Source: UBA12481 sp942493265
Lineage (GTDB): Bacteria; Bacteroidota; Bacteroidia; Bacteroidales; UBA12481
DNA: 64,000 nucleotides
Direction of reading: 5' to 3'
Assembly: GCA_942493265.1 (NCBI GenBank)
Contig: OW818688.1
Location: forward strand, 3,410,001 to 3,474,000
The notes under the pieces: generated by a model
What the model saw: the letters and a program-made list of their open reading frames with translations, nothing else
What the model was told of the DNA's origin: nothing
The model's database searches: none
Shown here: positions 54,825 through 64,000 of the stretch, piece by piece
Numbering within the stretch: position 1 is the first letter of the stretch
Layout: the number at the start of each line of letters is the position of its first letter
Translations under genes and position numbers: made by a program

Positions 54825-55226
54825 TTACTGGTTTAAAAGTTTTCCTATTGAATTCAGTAAATCTTCAAACCGGATGGGTTTTGGGAGATAGTCATCACAA
54901 CCAGCTTCATACAGGCGTTCGGTATCAATATCCTCAGTATAAGTGGTTTGTGCGATTACTGGTAAGTCCGGACGAAATGATTTAATGGCTTCGGTGGCCT
55001 GAAATCCATCCAGATTCGGCATCCTCAGATCCATTAAGATCAGATTGATGTCGGGGTCCTCCTGACACATTGCGATCGATTCAAATCCGTCCATTGCCCA
55101 TAGCAGGGTGGCTCCGGTACGGGATAGGGCGGCCTTGAAGAAAAGCATGTTTGTTTCCACATCTTCCACGATGAGGATTTTCTTTCCGGTCCAATCGGGT
55201 ATCTTTATATTGCTATGACTGGTCAT
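54825..55226 (-). CDS. stand-alone response-regulator receiver protein
   Basis: 133 residues holding one receiver domain: acidic pocket ILIVEDVETNM, phospho-acceptor aspartate in LILMDLRMPNLDGF, threonine in AQTTYTED, lysine in YLPKPIRFEDL. No output domain. It is the last gene of the kinase cluster and may act as a phosphate sink, intermediate or CheY-like effector. It lies 17 nt after the 656-residue kinase gene. Confidence 0.9.
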   Translation of the reverse strand: MTSHSNIKIPDWTGKKILIVEDVETNMLFFKAALSRTGATLLWAMDGFESIAMCQEDPDINLILMDLRMPNLDGFQATEAIKSFRPDLPVIAQTTYTEDIDTERLYEAGCDDYLPKPIRFEDLLNSIGKLLNQ

Positions 55227-55243
55227 TTCGTATGGTTTGATTG

Positions 55244-57214
55244 CTAACGTGCAAGTTTTAAAATCATTTCCAAATCACTTATTTTAAATGGTTTACTGAT
55301 AAACCCATTCATGCCTTCCGCCAGGAAATATTCCATATTTCCTTTCACTGCATCGGCTGTCATGGCTATGATCGGCAGAATTTCAGGATGTCCGTTATTT
55401 GCTTCCCATTGCCTGATGGCATGAGTGGCTTCAATCCCGTTCATCACCGGCATCTGGATGTCCATCAGTACAATATCATAATGATTGGCAATTACTAAAT
55501 TAACGGCCTCCTGGCCATTTTCAGCAATATCAATTTTATGACCGAATTTAGTAAGGTTATATAGCGCAACCCGTTGATTAATCGGATTATCTTCGGCCAA
55601 AAGTATATTTAATTTTTTGAATTCTGTAGCTACCTTTGGAATAACTGGTTCTGCAATAACCTGACTTACTTCGGAATATCCGAATTCAGCGGTAAACCAA
55701 AAGGTTGAGCCAATGCCTTCTTCACTGTCGACACCGATTTCTCCATGCATCAGCTCTGCAAGCCGTTTTGAAATGGTTAAACCTAAACCCGTTCCGCCAA
55801 ATTGCCTTGTTATGGAAGCGCTGGCCTGGGAAAAAGATTTAAAGAGTTTTTCTTTACCTTCTGCATTAATTCCGGGACCAGTATCGATAACCTTTATGAG
55901 TAATTTTATCTTAGTTTGTGATTGTTCGAACACATCAATGTCACATATGACACCGCCTGAGCAGGTGAACTTCAGAGCATTGTTTATCAGATTTATTAAG
56001 ATTTGCTTGGTTCTCAGCGGATCGCCGTTTAAGTAGGCCGGTATTTCAGGATTTATCTTCGTTGATAGATACAGACCTTTTTTTCTTGCCTGGATATTCA
56101 TCAACCTGATGGTGTCATCAATAGTTTCGACCAGATTGAAATTGATTTTTTCAAGCGTGATTTTCCCGGCTTCAATTTTTGAAAAGTCGAGAATGTCATT
56201 AATGATGGTCAGAAGATTGTCTCCTGAAAGCCTGATAATCTGAAGAAATTCAATTTGTTCCGGACTTAGGTCAGTTTGCATCAGGATATCAGTCATGCCG
56301 ATGATCCCGTTCATCGGGGTTCTGATTTCATGGCTCATGTTGGCCAGGAACATTGATTTGGCCAGGTTTGCTGACTCTGCGTCATCCTTGGCCTGCTGTA
56401 GTTCCAGCTTGTCGTTGTGGCGTTCAGTGGTATCCCTTGCAATTCCGATCATCCCCGTGAGTTGTCCGGCTTGATTCAGGATGGGATTAACGCGATAATC
56501 CAATAATATTTTCCTGTCGTCTTTCAATGATACCCAAAGTTCTTTTTCTATGGTAACTAATGAAATATTCAATTGATTTTCAATCTTTTCCAGTTCGTCT
56601 GTAAGTTCAGGTGAAAAGATTTCCCTGTCAGTTTTCCCGAGGATTTCGGCTTCTTTTAATCCGAATAATGCTTCAAAGGTTTTATTGCAGCCTATATAAG
56701 TTCCTGATGATGATTTATAATAAACGATATCGGGGATGGACTGTAACAGGGTGTTAAGAAGAAAATTGCTCTGTTCCAGAGATTCCTGGATCCGGCTCTT
56801 CTCTCTGAAGGCTGATTCAAGCTGATGTTTCTGCTCATATAAATCAAGAAAAACCCGGATCTTTCCTTTCAGGATTTCTGGATTGATCGGTTTGGTAATA
56901 AAGTCCACAGCCCCGGATTCAAGCCCTTTAACTACATGAAAATCTTCTCGATAGATAGCAGAAACAAATATTACCGGCAAGTGTTTTGTTGCCTCGCTGG
57001 ATCTCATAAGGGTAACGGTTTCAAAACCGTCCATATCGGGCATCTGCACATCAACAAGAGCTAATGCAAATTCGTGGTAAAGTGTTTGCTGAAGTGCCTG
57101 ATTGCCGGATAATGCACGAACAGGCTCAACATTGAAATCAACCATTAGCCTTTCCAGAGCAATAAGATTCTCAATCTTATCGTCAACGATTAATATTTTG
57201 GCCCTGTCTGACAT
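55244..57214 (-). CDS. cytoplasmic hybrid histidine kinase REC-PAS-HisKA-HATPase-REC
   Basis: 656 residues, no membrane segment. N-terminal receiver (1-120, ALVDVQMPDMDGF), coiled linker, PAS domain (about 145-265; GKTDREIFSPELTDELEKIE), HisKA with catalytic His near 296 (ANMSHEIRTPMNGI), HATPase (about 345-505; VIDTGPGINAEGKEKLF, GGTGLGLTISKRL) and C-terminal receiver (about 530-655; VLMDIQMPVMNGIEAT). It starts 4 nt after the preceding kinase stop. Receiver-first kinases usually take their input as phosphate from another kinase. Confidence 0.92.
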   Translation of the reverse strand: MSDRAKILIVDDKIENLIALERLMVDFNVEPVRALSGNQALQQTLYHEFALALVDVQMPDMDGFETVTLMRSSEATKHLPVIFVSAIYREDFHVVKGLESGAVDFITKPINPEILKGKIRVFLDLYEQKHQLESAFREKSRIQESLEQSNFLLNTLLQSIPDIVYYKSSSGTYIGCNKTFEALFGLKEAEILGKTDREIFSPELTDELEKIENQLNISLVTIEKELWVSLKDDRKILLDYRVNPILNQAGQLTGMIGIARDTTERHNDKLELQQAKDDAESANLAKSMFLANMSHEIRTPMNGIIGMTDILMQTDLSPEQIEFLQIIRLSGDNLLTIINDILDFSKIEAGKITLEKINFNLVETIDDTIRLMNIQARKKGLYLSTKINPEIPAYLNGDPLRTKQILINLINNALKFTCSGGVICDIDVFEQSQTKIKLLIKVIDTGPGINAEGKEKLFKSFSQASASITRQFGGTGLGLTISKRLAELMHGEIGVDSEEGIGSTFWFTAEFGYSEVSQVIAEPVIPKVATEFKKLNILLAEDNPINQRVALYNLTKFGHKIDIAENGQEAVNLVIANHYDIVLMDIQMPVMNGIEATHAIRQWEANNGHPEILPIIAMTADAVKGNMEYFLAEGMNGFISKPFKISDLEMILKLAR

Positions 57215-57218
57215 AATC

Positions 57219-58862
57219 TTACATTGCCTGCTTGTTTAAATATTTTGCCATTGTTTTCAATAGGAGCAACCGGTTGATCGGTTTTGTAATATATTCATCG
57301 CCTCCTTCTTTTAAACTTTTGTTGCGGTCATCCGATAATGCATAGGCGGTTTGGATGATCACCGGAAGATCGGGCCTTATCTCCCTGATCATCCGTGTTG
57401 CCTGATACCCGTCAACTTCAGGCATGCGGATGTCCATGAGCACGAGGTCAATTTCCGGATGCGCATTGACCAAATCAATGGATTCGCTGCCGGTTTTGGC
57501 CCAGATTATCCTGACTCCGCTCAAACGCAGTGTTTCCTGCAATAATAGAAAGTTAAGTTGTTCGTCCTCAGCTATTAAAATTGTTTTATCCTGCCATTCC
57601 GAATCAACATGTACATCGTAGGTAATTATTTCCGGCTCCGGATATGTTGAGATTGAAGATTGGTCAAGCGGTAAAGTGAAATGGAATTCCGAACCTTCAC
57701 CCGCATGGGATGTCACCCAGATCTTTCCACCCATTAATTCAATGATGTTTTTCGATATGGATAAACCTAATCCGGTTCCAGAGGTGTTGATATCATCTTG
57801 GTTATCAGCTCTCTTAAAGCGGTTAAAAATCTGTGCGACATCTTCATCGGCCACTCCGATGCCAGTATCTTTAACAAAGAATTCAATTTCTGCCCCTGCA
57901 AGATGGTAGCCAAAACTGACCGCACCGGAATGGGTGTATTTGAATGCATTATTCAGAAGGTTTGACAATACCTGCCTGAGCCGGTGACTATCGGTATTAA
58001 ATATCAAGTTGGGGTGGGCAGGATCAATTTCCAGTTTCAGCTCAATTTTTTCTTTCCCGGTTTGCCATTTGATAGTCTCAAAGGAATCAAGTAATTCAGA
58101 GCATAATCCTGAAATTTCCACTGGACTGACGTTGATTTTTAATTCGCCCGCCTCCAGTCTCGAATGCTCAAGTATTTCATCTATCAGAAAAAGCAAATTC
58201 TGGCTGCTATTCCCTACATAGCGGAGGTACTTCTCTTTATCTGAGGTACACACAGAAGGATTGATGATCAGATCGGCAAATCCGAGGATACTGTTAACCG
58301 GAGTGCGGATTTCGTGCGACATATTTACCAGGAGACGGCTTTTGTATTCACTGGCCCTTTCAGCTTTTGCCCGGGCAATCTCAAGCTCCCGGGTTATTTG
58401 TTCTCCCTTCCTGATTTCTTCGGTAAGGAGCCGGTTCTTTATTTTTAATTCCTCAACCAGACTGTTGAGTTTATTCCTGTTTTCTTCCAGATCCAGAAAA
58501 ACCCGCACTTTTGCGCGCAATATATCCGGATTAACCGGTTTGGGTAGAAAATCTACCGCCCCGGTCTTAATCCCCTTTATCTTATATTGGTCTTCCGTGT
58601 AAACAGCAGAGATAAGGATTATCGGAGTATATTCATGATGAGGGAGTTGTCTCAATTTTTCCAGAGTTTCAAAACCATCCATGTCCGGCATTTGAATATC
58701 CAGGAGGATAAGTGCATACTGGATTTTTTCTGCCAGACGAATCGCCTCGAATCCTGATGCGGCTGTATCAATTTCAACCAACATCATGTTTATAATTGTT
58801 TTAAAACCAAGTAGATTGGCTTTATTGTCATCAACAATCAGGATTCTATGGGGATTTTCCAT
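57219..58862 (-). CDS. cytoplasmic hybrid histidine kinase REC-HisKA-HATPase-REC
   Basis: 547 residues from ATG 58862; the longer frame begins with GTG 58889, which would overlap the upstream gene. N-terminal receiver (1-120; LILLDIQMPDMDGF), coiled coil, HisKA with His near 184 (VNMSHEIRTPVNSI), HATPase (about 225-395; FVKDTGIGVADEDVAQIF, GTGLGLSISKNI) and C-terminal receiver (about 425-545; LVLMDIRMPEVDGYQ). It follows the big sensor kinase by 11 nt. Confidence 0.92.
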   Translation of the reverse strand: MENPHRILIVDDNKANLLGFKTIINMMLVEIDTAASGFEAIRLAEKIQYALILLDIQMPDMDGFETLEKLRQLPHHEYTPIILISAVYTEDQYKIKGIKTGAVDFLPKPVNPDILRAKVRVFLDLEENRNKLNSLVEELKIKNRLLTEEIRKGEQITRELEIARAKAERASEYKSRLLVNMSHEIRTPVNSILGFADLIINPSVCTSDKEKYLRYVGNSSQNLLFLIDEILEHSRLEAGELKINVSPVEISGLCSELLDSFETIKWQTGKEKIELKLEIDPAHPNLIFNTDSHRLRQVLSNLLNNAFKYTHSGAVSFGYHLAGAEIEFFVKDTGIGVADEDVAQIFNRFKRADNQDDINTSGTGLGLSISKNIIELMGGKIWVTSHAGEGSEFHFTLPLDQSSISTYPEPEIITYDVHVDSEWQDKTILIAEDEQLNFLLLQETLRLSGVRIIWAKTGSESIDLVNAHPEIDLVLMDIRMPEVDGYQATRMIREIRPDLPVIIQTAYALSDDRNKSLKEGGDEYITKPINRLLLLKTMAKYLNKQAM

Positions 58863-58873
58863 TCTGCTGTTGA

Positions 58874-61800
58874 TTATTTCTTTAGCCACACGCGAAGCAG
58901 CGACAGCAACTTGGTGATATCGATGGGCTTGGATATATAATCAGAAGCCCCGGCATCCAAACATTTCTGGCGGTCTTCCTTCATGGCTTTGGCGGTCAGT
59001 GCAATAATCGGCGTATCCACGAACCGGGCATCCTTCCGGATTTCCCTGATTGCCTCATATCCATCCATCTCAGGCATCATAATGTCCATGAGAATGGCAT
59101 TCACATCACTATTATCCTGAAGAATCTTCAATGCTTTCATGCCATTTTCGGCCTTTAAAACTTTTATCCCTTTTTCCTCTAACACCTTTGTGAGTGCGAA
59201 AATATTCCGCATATCATCGTCCGCGAGTAAAACCTTCCTGCCTTCAAAGGTATCTTCTTTTTCATATAGTTTTCGCAAAATCGTTTGTTGTTGCTGGGGC
59301 AAATCCTGAACCACACGGTGTAAAAACAGAGTTGCTTCGTCAAGTAGCCGCTCTTCTGATCTTACACCCTTGATTATGATTGATTTAGTGTATTTATTTA
59401 ATTCTTCGTTCTGTTCACGTGTTAATTCCTGACCGGTATAAACGATGATCGGAGGAGTTTCCTTCAGGTGCATTTCGCGAATGTCCTTGATCAGGTCCAT
59501 TCCGTTTTTATCAGGCAACCCCAGGTCGAGAATGAGGCAGTCAAAAACCTCCTTGCCGAGAATTTCAATGCATCCCATAGCAGTTGAAACCTCTGATATC
59601 TTGATATCTGCTCCTTTTAAGAGCTGGTGCATGGTTTTTCTGAGCAGGTCATTATCCTCAACGATAAGGAGATGCTTCATTTTCTTATCAAGAAAGTGTT
59701 CTATTTTTTCAAATGCCCCGTTAAGTGACTTTGAGTTGACCGGTTTTTTAAGGTAACCGATGGCCCCTTTCTGGTACGCTTCGATGGTTTCGTCAAGTGA
59801 CGACATCATGTGAACAGGAATGTGGCGGATCTTCGGATCCCTCTTAATCAGGTCGAGCACTTTCCATCCATCAATCCCCGGCAGCATAATGTCAAGTATG
59901 ATAGCAGCCGGCAGGTACTGACGGGCTAATTCATAACCGGATTCCCCGTCACCCGCAACGATGCATTGAAAATGCTGGTTATGGCACTCTTTGATCAGGA
60001 TTTTTGCAAATTCCGGATCATCTTCAATGACCAGAATGTGCTCTGAATCAGGGACAATGCTATTCCGGTCATCAGGAATCAGGGGGCCGGCTATGGTAAC
60101 CTCGGGCATCAGAATCCTCACAGGTTCTATTGGCTCAGCTAAAACCTCAGGCTTAACTTCTTCAGATATAATAACCGGCTCCTGGATTGGTAAGATCGCG
60201 GCACTTGCATTTCCGGGAAGGATCAGCGTAAAGGTGGATCCATTGCCCGGGTCGCTGGAAATGTGTACTTCACCGCCAAGTAACCTCGATAATTCCCGCG
60301 AAATGGAGAGTCCCAGACCGGTTCCCCCGAATTTGCGGGAGGTACTTCCATCTGCCTGCTGAAATGCTTCAAATATGGCCTGTTGTTTATCGGCCGGTAT
60401 CCCTATTCCCGTATCGGTAACTGAGATGGATAAGTTGGCCTGCTTGCTGAGTTCAGGATTCCTGAATTCAATGTTACCAGGGGTACGGTCAAACAAAACG
60501 GTAATGCTTCCTTTTGAGGTGAATTTCACAGCGTTGGAAACCAGATTTTTTATGATCTGTTCTACCCGCTGCTGATCGGTGACGATGGAAGACGGACAGC
60601 CGGGTGCAATTATTACCTGCCATTGGAGGCCTTTTGAGGCTACTGCAGCACGGTATAAGGCCGAAATATTTTCTGCTATCTGGCTGATTTCTATCTTTTC
60701 CGGGGTGATGCTCATTTTTCCGGCCTCAATTTTCGACAGGTCAAGGATCTCATTGATCAGGTTATGCAGGTCGTTGCCACTTTTGAATATAATCTGGGCG
60801 GATTCAATTTCATCAGCGCTTAACCGACCTGAATTATTCTCTGACAGCGTTTGTGATAATATCAGCATGGAATTCAAGGGAGTACGCAATTCATGCGACA
60901 TATTCGCCAGGAATTCTGATTTATAACGTGAGGCTTGTTCCAAATCCCTGGCTTTCTTTTCAATTTCCTGAGATGCTGTCTGGAGCGCCCGGTTTTTTTC
61001 AGCGATCTTTTCAGATTGTTCTTCAAGCAATTGTGAATTTTTCTCAAGTTCCTGATTGGTAACCCGCAGTTCTTCCTGCTGGGCCTGAAGATTTCCTTCA
61101 GAGCGCCTGAGCTCCTCAGTCTGCTTTTCAAGGGTTTGATTGGCCTCCCGAAGTTCCTCTTCCTGAGCCTGAAGTTCTTCTTTCTGCTCCAGGGTTTTTG
61201 CCAGGAGTATGGCCATATCATCTTTTGCCCTAACGGTTTGAACCGTAATGGCAATGATGTCGGCGAAATTTTTCAGCAGCTCAAGCTCTACCGGAGTAAA
61301 GCTGAGGAGTTTGCCGAGTTCGATAACCGCCGTCAGCTTGTCATTGTAAAGGCAGGGAACAACCACTATCTCTCTGGGTGTTGCCGATCCGGTAGCGGAT
61401 TTTACCGGGAAATAATTATCCGGAACCTGCTTCAGAATAATGGATTTGAGATCGGTGGCACATTGTCCCACCAATCCATCTCCGTAATTGATTGTCTTAT
61501 TTAGCTCCCTGGGTTTGCTGAATGAATATCCGGCTCCAAAATGCAGAACCTGATGTGACTCATCTGAATAATATATTGCCCCAACAGGCACCTGCAGATA
61601 TTCGGATATGTATTGAATGCAAATGGTAGCCAACGAAGTGAGGTCCTTACCGCTTCTCATGGCATCATTCAGTCCGCCCGTACCAGTTTTGTACCAGTCT
61701 TTAGCGGAAGTTTCGCGATGTAGCTTAATCAGGTCCGACTGCATCCGCTCTAAAGCTTTTCCCAGCATATCCTTTTCAGTATTTAAAGGATATACCGTAT

Positions 61801-63016
61801 CTAATTTGCCCTGGCCGATATCTGATGCAAACGAGGCGATCGCCCTGAACCGGACCTGCAATCGATTTACTGCGCCAGCCATGATTCCCAATTCGTGATT
61901 CTTGTGTTCCTCGAATTTTACCATATTCTCCATGTCTCCCTGTGACAAAGCATCAAGAACCTTTGTAGTGGTTGTAATTGGTTTTATCAAAGGAGTTGAA
62001 ATAAAGTAGATCAGAAAACTCATGAGAATGATCCCGATCAATCCGATCAGTAAGGAACCTGCAAAAATTTGGTTGGTTTTTGTCAGGATGTCCTCCTCAC
62101 GGGCAATCATACAAACATACCAGGGGTTGTTTGACGTACCAATCCTTACAGGACTCAAATGATAATAAAATGCATCGCCATCCTGAAGAGTCTTTGATAT
62201 ACTTTCTGTTCCCGCAGAGATAAGATCCTGGATTTCGGAACTCCCAGCACCAAAAGGCTTTTTATCGATTAGTTTTGATCCGACTATTTTTTTATCCGGC
62301 GAAACAACGATTGTACCGTTATTTGAAATAAGAAAGGTCGGATAATTTGAGACCGTGTTGCTACTACTGATCAGAAAGTCGAATTGTGCCAGACTGAAAT
62401 CAATACCCGCCAGACCGATTACCATCGAATCTTTATTCATCACCGGAACACCGATCGTTGCCTCCAGGATTGAATCCTGTTCGGAGCTGAAGTATAAGGG
62501 CTTATAGTTATAAGGATCGATTAAAGCTTCATTTTTGGTTTCCTTGATGTATTTGTATTGCCTGGCTTCATTCCCATTGGTATCCTTAAATTCGATTGAC
62601 ATCTTAAGTTTTCCGCTCAATTTGTCAACCTGCCACAATTTTCTTCCGGGCTTATTGCCATATGAGGGATCAATATGTCTCAATTCAAAACTGATCCAAT
62701 AGGCTAAATAATCAGGGTTCGCATGCATTCCCTTGATCAGGAACGGAAAAATCAGGGAATCCATCTCATTGGCCTTTAATGCTTTTAGCGCATCGTAAGT
62801 ACCAACTAAAGAGCGGGTGCGGCCTAGCCCGACATTTAAGCGCCCAACTATTTCGGAGGCGATCTTGTCGGCGGTATTGTCAATCAGGTCATGCGCATTC
62901 CTTTTATCCGTGGTGCGGTTCTGCAGTGAGAAATACCCCACCAATATCATGGTAATGAAAACTACTGCAGAAATTATTCCGGCCGTAAGCCTGCCTCTAA
63001 TACCAAACTTGATCAT
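58874..63016 (-). CDS. large sensor hybrid kinase dCache-HAMP-GAF-HisKA-HATPase-REC-REC-REC
   Basis: 1380 residues. Two membrane helices (about 13-30 and 315-340) bracket a periplasmic dCache-type sensor domain; HAMP follows, then a GAF domain (about 440-590), a long coiled coil (590-690), HisKA with His near 708 (ANMSHELRTPLNS), HATPase (GTGLGLSISRELSRL), an acidic/proline linker and three receivers with aspartates near 1043 (LDIMLPGIDGW), 1165 (LDLGLPDKNGM) and 1308 (MDIMMPEMDGY). The middle receiver has Lys-Gly (IIKGVRS) where Lys-Pro is usual. It is the only member of the cluster with an envelope sensor, so it is the likely top of the relay. Confidence 0.93.
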   Translation of the reverse strand: MIKFGIRGRLTAGIISAVVFITMILVGYFSLQNRTTDKRNAHDLIDNTADKIASEIVGRLNVGLGRTRSLVGTYDALKALKANEMDSLIFPFLIKGMHANPDYLAYWISFELRHIDPSYGNKPGRKLWQVDKLSGKLKMSIEFKDTNGNEARQYKYIKETKNEALIDPYNYKPLYFSSEQDSILEATIGVPVMNKDSMVIGLAGIDFSLAQFDFLISSSNTVSNYPTFLISNNGTIVVSPDKKIVGSKLIDKKPFGAGSSEIQDLISAGTESISKTLQDGDAFYYHLSPVRIGTSNNPWYVCMIAREEDILTKTNQIFAGSLLIGLIGIILMSFLIYFISTPLIKPITTTTKVLDALSQGDMENMVKFEEHKNHELGIMAGAVNRLQVRFRAIASFASDIGQGKLDTVYPLNTEKDMLGKALERMQSDLIKLHRETSAKDWYKTGTGGLNDAMRSGKDLTSLATICIQYISEYLQVPVGAIYYSDESHQVLHFGAGYSFSKPRELNKTINYGDGLVGQCATDLKSIILKQVPDNYFPVKSATGSATPREIVVVPCLYNDKLTAVIELGKLLSFTPVELELLKNFADIIAITVQTVRAKDDMAILLAKTLEQKEELQAQEEELREANQTLEKQTEELRRSEGNLQAQQEELRVTNQELEKNSQLLEEQSEKIAEKNRALQTASQEIEKKARDLEQASRYKSEFLANMSHELRTPLNSMLILSQTLSENNSGRLSADEIESAQIIFKSGNDLHNLINEILDLSKIEAGKMSITPEKIEISQIAENISALYRAAVASKGLQWQVIIAPGCPSSIVTDQQRVEQIIKNLVSNAVKFTSKGSITVLFDRTPGNIEFRNPELSKQANLSISVTDTGIGIPADKQQAIFEAFQQADGSTSRKFGGTGLGLSISRELSRLLGGEVHISSDPGNGSTFTLILPGNASAAILPIQEPVIISEEVKPEVLAEPIEPVRILMPEVTIAGPLIPDDRNSIVPDSEHILVIEDDPEFAKILIKECHNQHFQCIVAGDGESGYELARQYLPAAIILDIMLPGIDGWKVLDLIKRDPKIRHIPVHMMSSLDETIEAYQKGAIGYLKKPVNSKSLNGAFEKIEHFLDKKMKHLLIVEDNDLLRKTMHQLLKGADIKISEVSTAMGCIEILGKEVFDCLILDLGLPDKNGMDLIKDIREMHLKETPPIIVYTGQELTREQNEELNKYTKSIIIKGVRSEERLLDEATLFLHRVVQDLPQQQQTILRKLYEKEDTFEGRKVLLADDDMRNIFALTKVLEEKGIKVLKAENGMKALKILQDNSDVNAILMDIMMPEMDGYEAIREIRKDARFVDTPIIALTAKAMKEDRQKCLDAGASDYISKPIDITKLLSLLRVWLKK

Positions 63017-63051
63017 TATTCAAAATTTTAGGGCAAAAAAGTACACAATAT

Positions 63052-63083
63052 AAAGGCCGGTTGTTTTTCAACCGGCCTTTTTT
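63052..63083 (-). terminator. terminator downstream of the S41 protease gene
   Basis: A 12-bp stem (63052-63063 with 63069-63080) around a TTTTT loop, with T-rich sequence on both sides, could act on both strands. It separates the S41 gene from the sensor kinase gene, so the kinase cluster is likely transcribed from its own promoter. Confidence 0.85.
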
Positions 63084-63099
63084 AGACGAAAGTGCAATT

Positions 63100-64000
63100 C
63101 TATCTGTTCTTCTTTGGGAAATCAGGGATCGGCGGTACCGTTTTTCCGTAGGTTTTGACCTCCTCTTTTATCAGTTCGATTGCTTTGTCGAGCTGACGGT
63201 CAATTCCTTTGAATTCCTCATGAGGGTCATTGTCAATCATAATGTCTGGTTCGACTCCGTAACCTTCGATGATAAAGCCACTTCCATCAGCTGCATAAGG
63301 AGCAAACGACGGTGTTATGATCGATCCTCCGTCGATGCAGGGGATCGATCCGCTGTAACCGACCACTCCGCCCCAGGTTCTCACTCCGACAAGCTTGCCC
63401 AGATTGAGTTTTTTAAAGCGGTAGGGGAACAGATCCCCGTCGGAGGCTGAATACCGGTCGATCAGGGTAATTTTGGGTCCGGCGATTGTTCCTGATGGAT
63501 TAACCGAGCCTTTCTTCTGATTTGCTGAAACGGTAGCATAGGTAATTTCCCTGCCCAGTCTTTCGATAATCATTGGTGACACATTCCCGCCGCCATTGCC
63601 GCGATCATCAATGATCAAGGCCTTTTTTGTCAGCTGAGGATAGTAATGCTTGACGAATTCGTTCAATCCTGCTACTCCCATATCTGGAATATGAATATAT
63701 CCCACCTCTCCGTTGGTTGCTTCATCTACCTTTTTAATATTGGCCTGCACCCAGTCATAATAGACCAGTGACGATTCATTGGCAATGGTTTTTACCAATA
63801 CCGGTTTTGCATTTGCACCGTCGGCGGTTGAGGATATCATTAATTCAACCAGTTGATTAGCTTTTCCAATCAAACATTCATAAATGTCCGGCATGTTTTT
63901 AACAGTTTGTCCGTCAATCATGGTTATGAAATCTCCTGCTTTTATCTGTGAGCCTGATTCGGTAAGTGGCGATCTCAATTCAGGTGACCAGTTGGCACCC
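63100..64000 (-). CDS. tricorn-like S41 peptidase, C-terminal part (5' end outside window)
   Basis: The frame is open through the right edge (reading ...GANWSPELRSPLTE), so the gene starts beyond the window. A PDZ-like segment (SQIKAGDFITMIDGQTV) is followed by the S41 core: KKALIIDDRGNGGGNVSPMI, RYSASDGDLFPYRFK with the probable nucleophile serine of the ASDGD motif, VGVRTWGGVVGYSG and EGYGVEPDIMID. The tail is YGKTVPPIPDFPKKNR. Such tricorn-like proteases in Bacteroidota are often secreted with propeller domains at the N-terminus; that part is not visible. Confidence 0.88.
   Translation of the reverse strand, partial: GANWSPELRSPLTESGSQIKAGDFITMIDGQTVKNMPDIYECLIGKANQLVELMISSTADGANAKPVLVKTIANESSLVYYDWVQANIKKVDEATNGEVGYIHIPDMGVAGLNEFVKHYYPQLTKKALIIDDRGNGGGNVSPMIIERLGREITYATVSANQKKGSVNPSGTIAGPKITLIDRYSASDGDLFPYRFKKLNLGKLVGVRTWGGVVGYSGSIPCIDGGSIITPSFAPYAADGSGFIIEGYGVEPDIMIDNDPHEEFKGIDRQLDKAIELIKEEVKTYGKTVPPIPDFPKKNR

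Overview
The window comes from a Bacteroidota genome, most likely Bacteroidales or a close relative. The evidence is convergent. A type IX secretion sorting domain, several lipoproteins with Fibrobacter-succinogenes-type (FISUMP) domains, a TonB receptor with an N-terminal carboxypeptidase-like domain and a DUF349 protein are all present. Start regions almost lack Shine-Dalgarno sequences, and exact matches to the Bacteroidota -7 promoter element TAnnTTTG sit just upstream of many start codons. No phage, insertion sequence, CRISPR array or reverse transcriptase was seen.

Positions 1-24800 are mainly housekeeping. They hold the 3' end of addA, an inverted sucA-sucB pair, addB, trmD, a small heat-shock protein, a DUF349 protein, a TonB-dependent receptor, pyrG, yidC, ribH, a membrane-anchored TPR protein, recF with a DciA-like gene, ndk, nrnA, three consecutive FKBP-type isomerase lipoproteins and a PhnP-like metallo-beta-lactamase-fold enzyme. 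Two REP-like palindromic elements lie here, one of which supplies the ribH stop codon.

Positions 24800-30570 hold an RsmI-like methyltransferase, two tandem LeuC-LeuD fusion hydro-lyases of unknown substrate, a membrane protein with a SPOR-like domain, and tRNA-Arg(TCT).

Positions 30600-45000 are more accessory. There are three intact FISUMP genes and one FISUMP gene gutted by an internal deletion, a BlaI/BlaR1-like regulatory pair with a visible operator, a tetraheme cytochrome / four-cluster ferredoxin / NrfD membrane module without a catalytic subunit, a methyltransferase, a large GH38 alpha-mannosidase, and an operon of a T9SS cargo protein, a FISUMP protein and a cysteine-motif flavoprotein.

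Positions 45100-64000 hold a photolyase, a four-gene MacAB-TolC-like export operon, queE coupled to an OmpA-family protein with PorE-like architecture, a four-gene phosphorelay cluster (three hybrid kinases and a stand-alone receiver, eight receiver domains in all, no DNA-binding output), and the 3' end of a tricorn-like S41 protease.

All assignments come from reading translated motifs and gene context. No database search was run.
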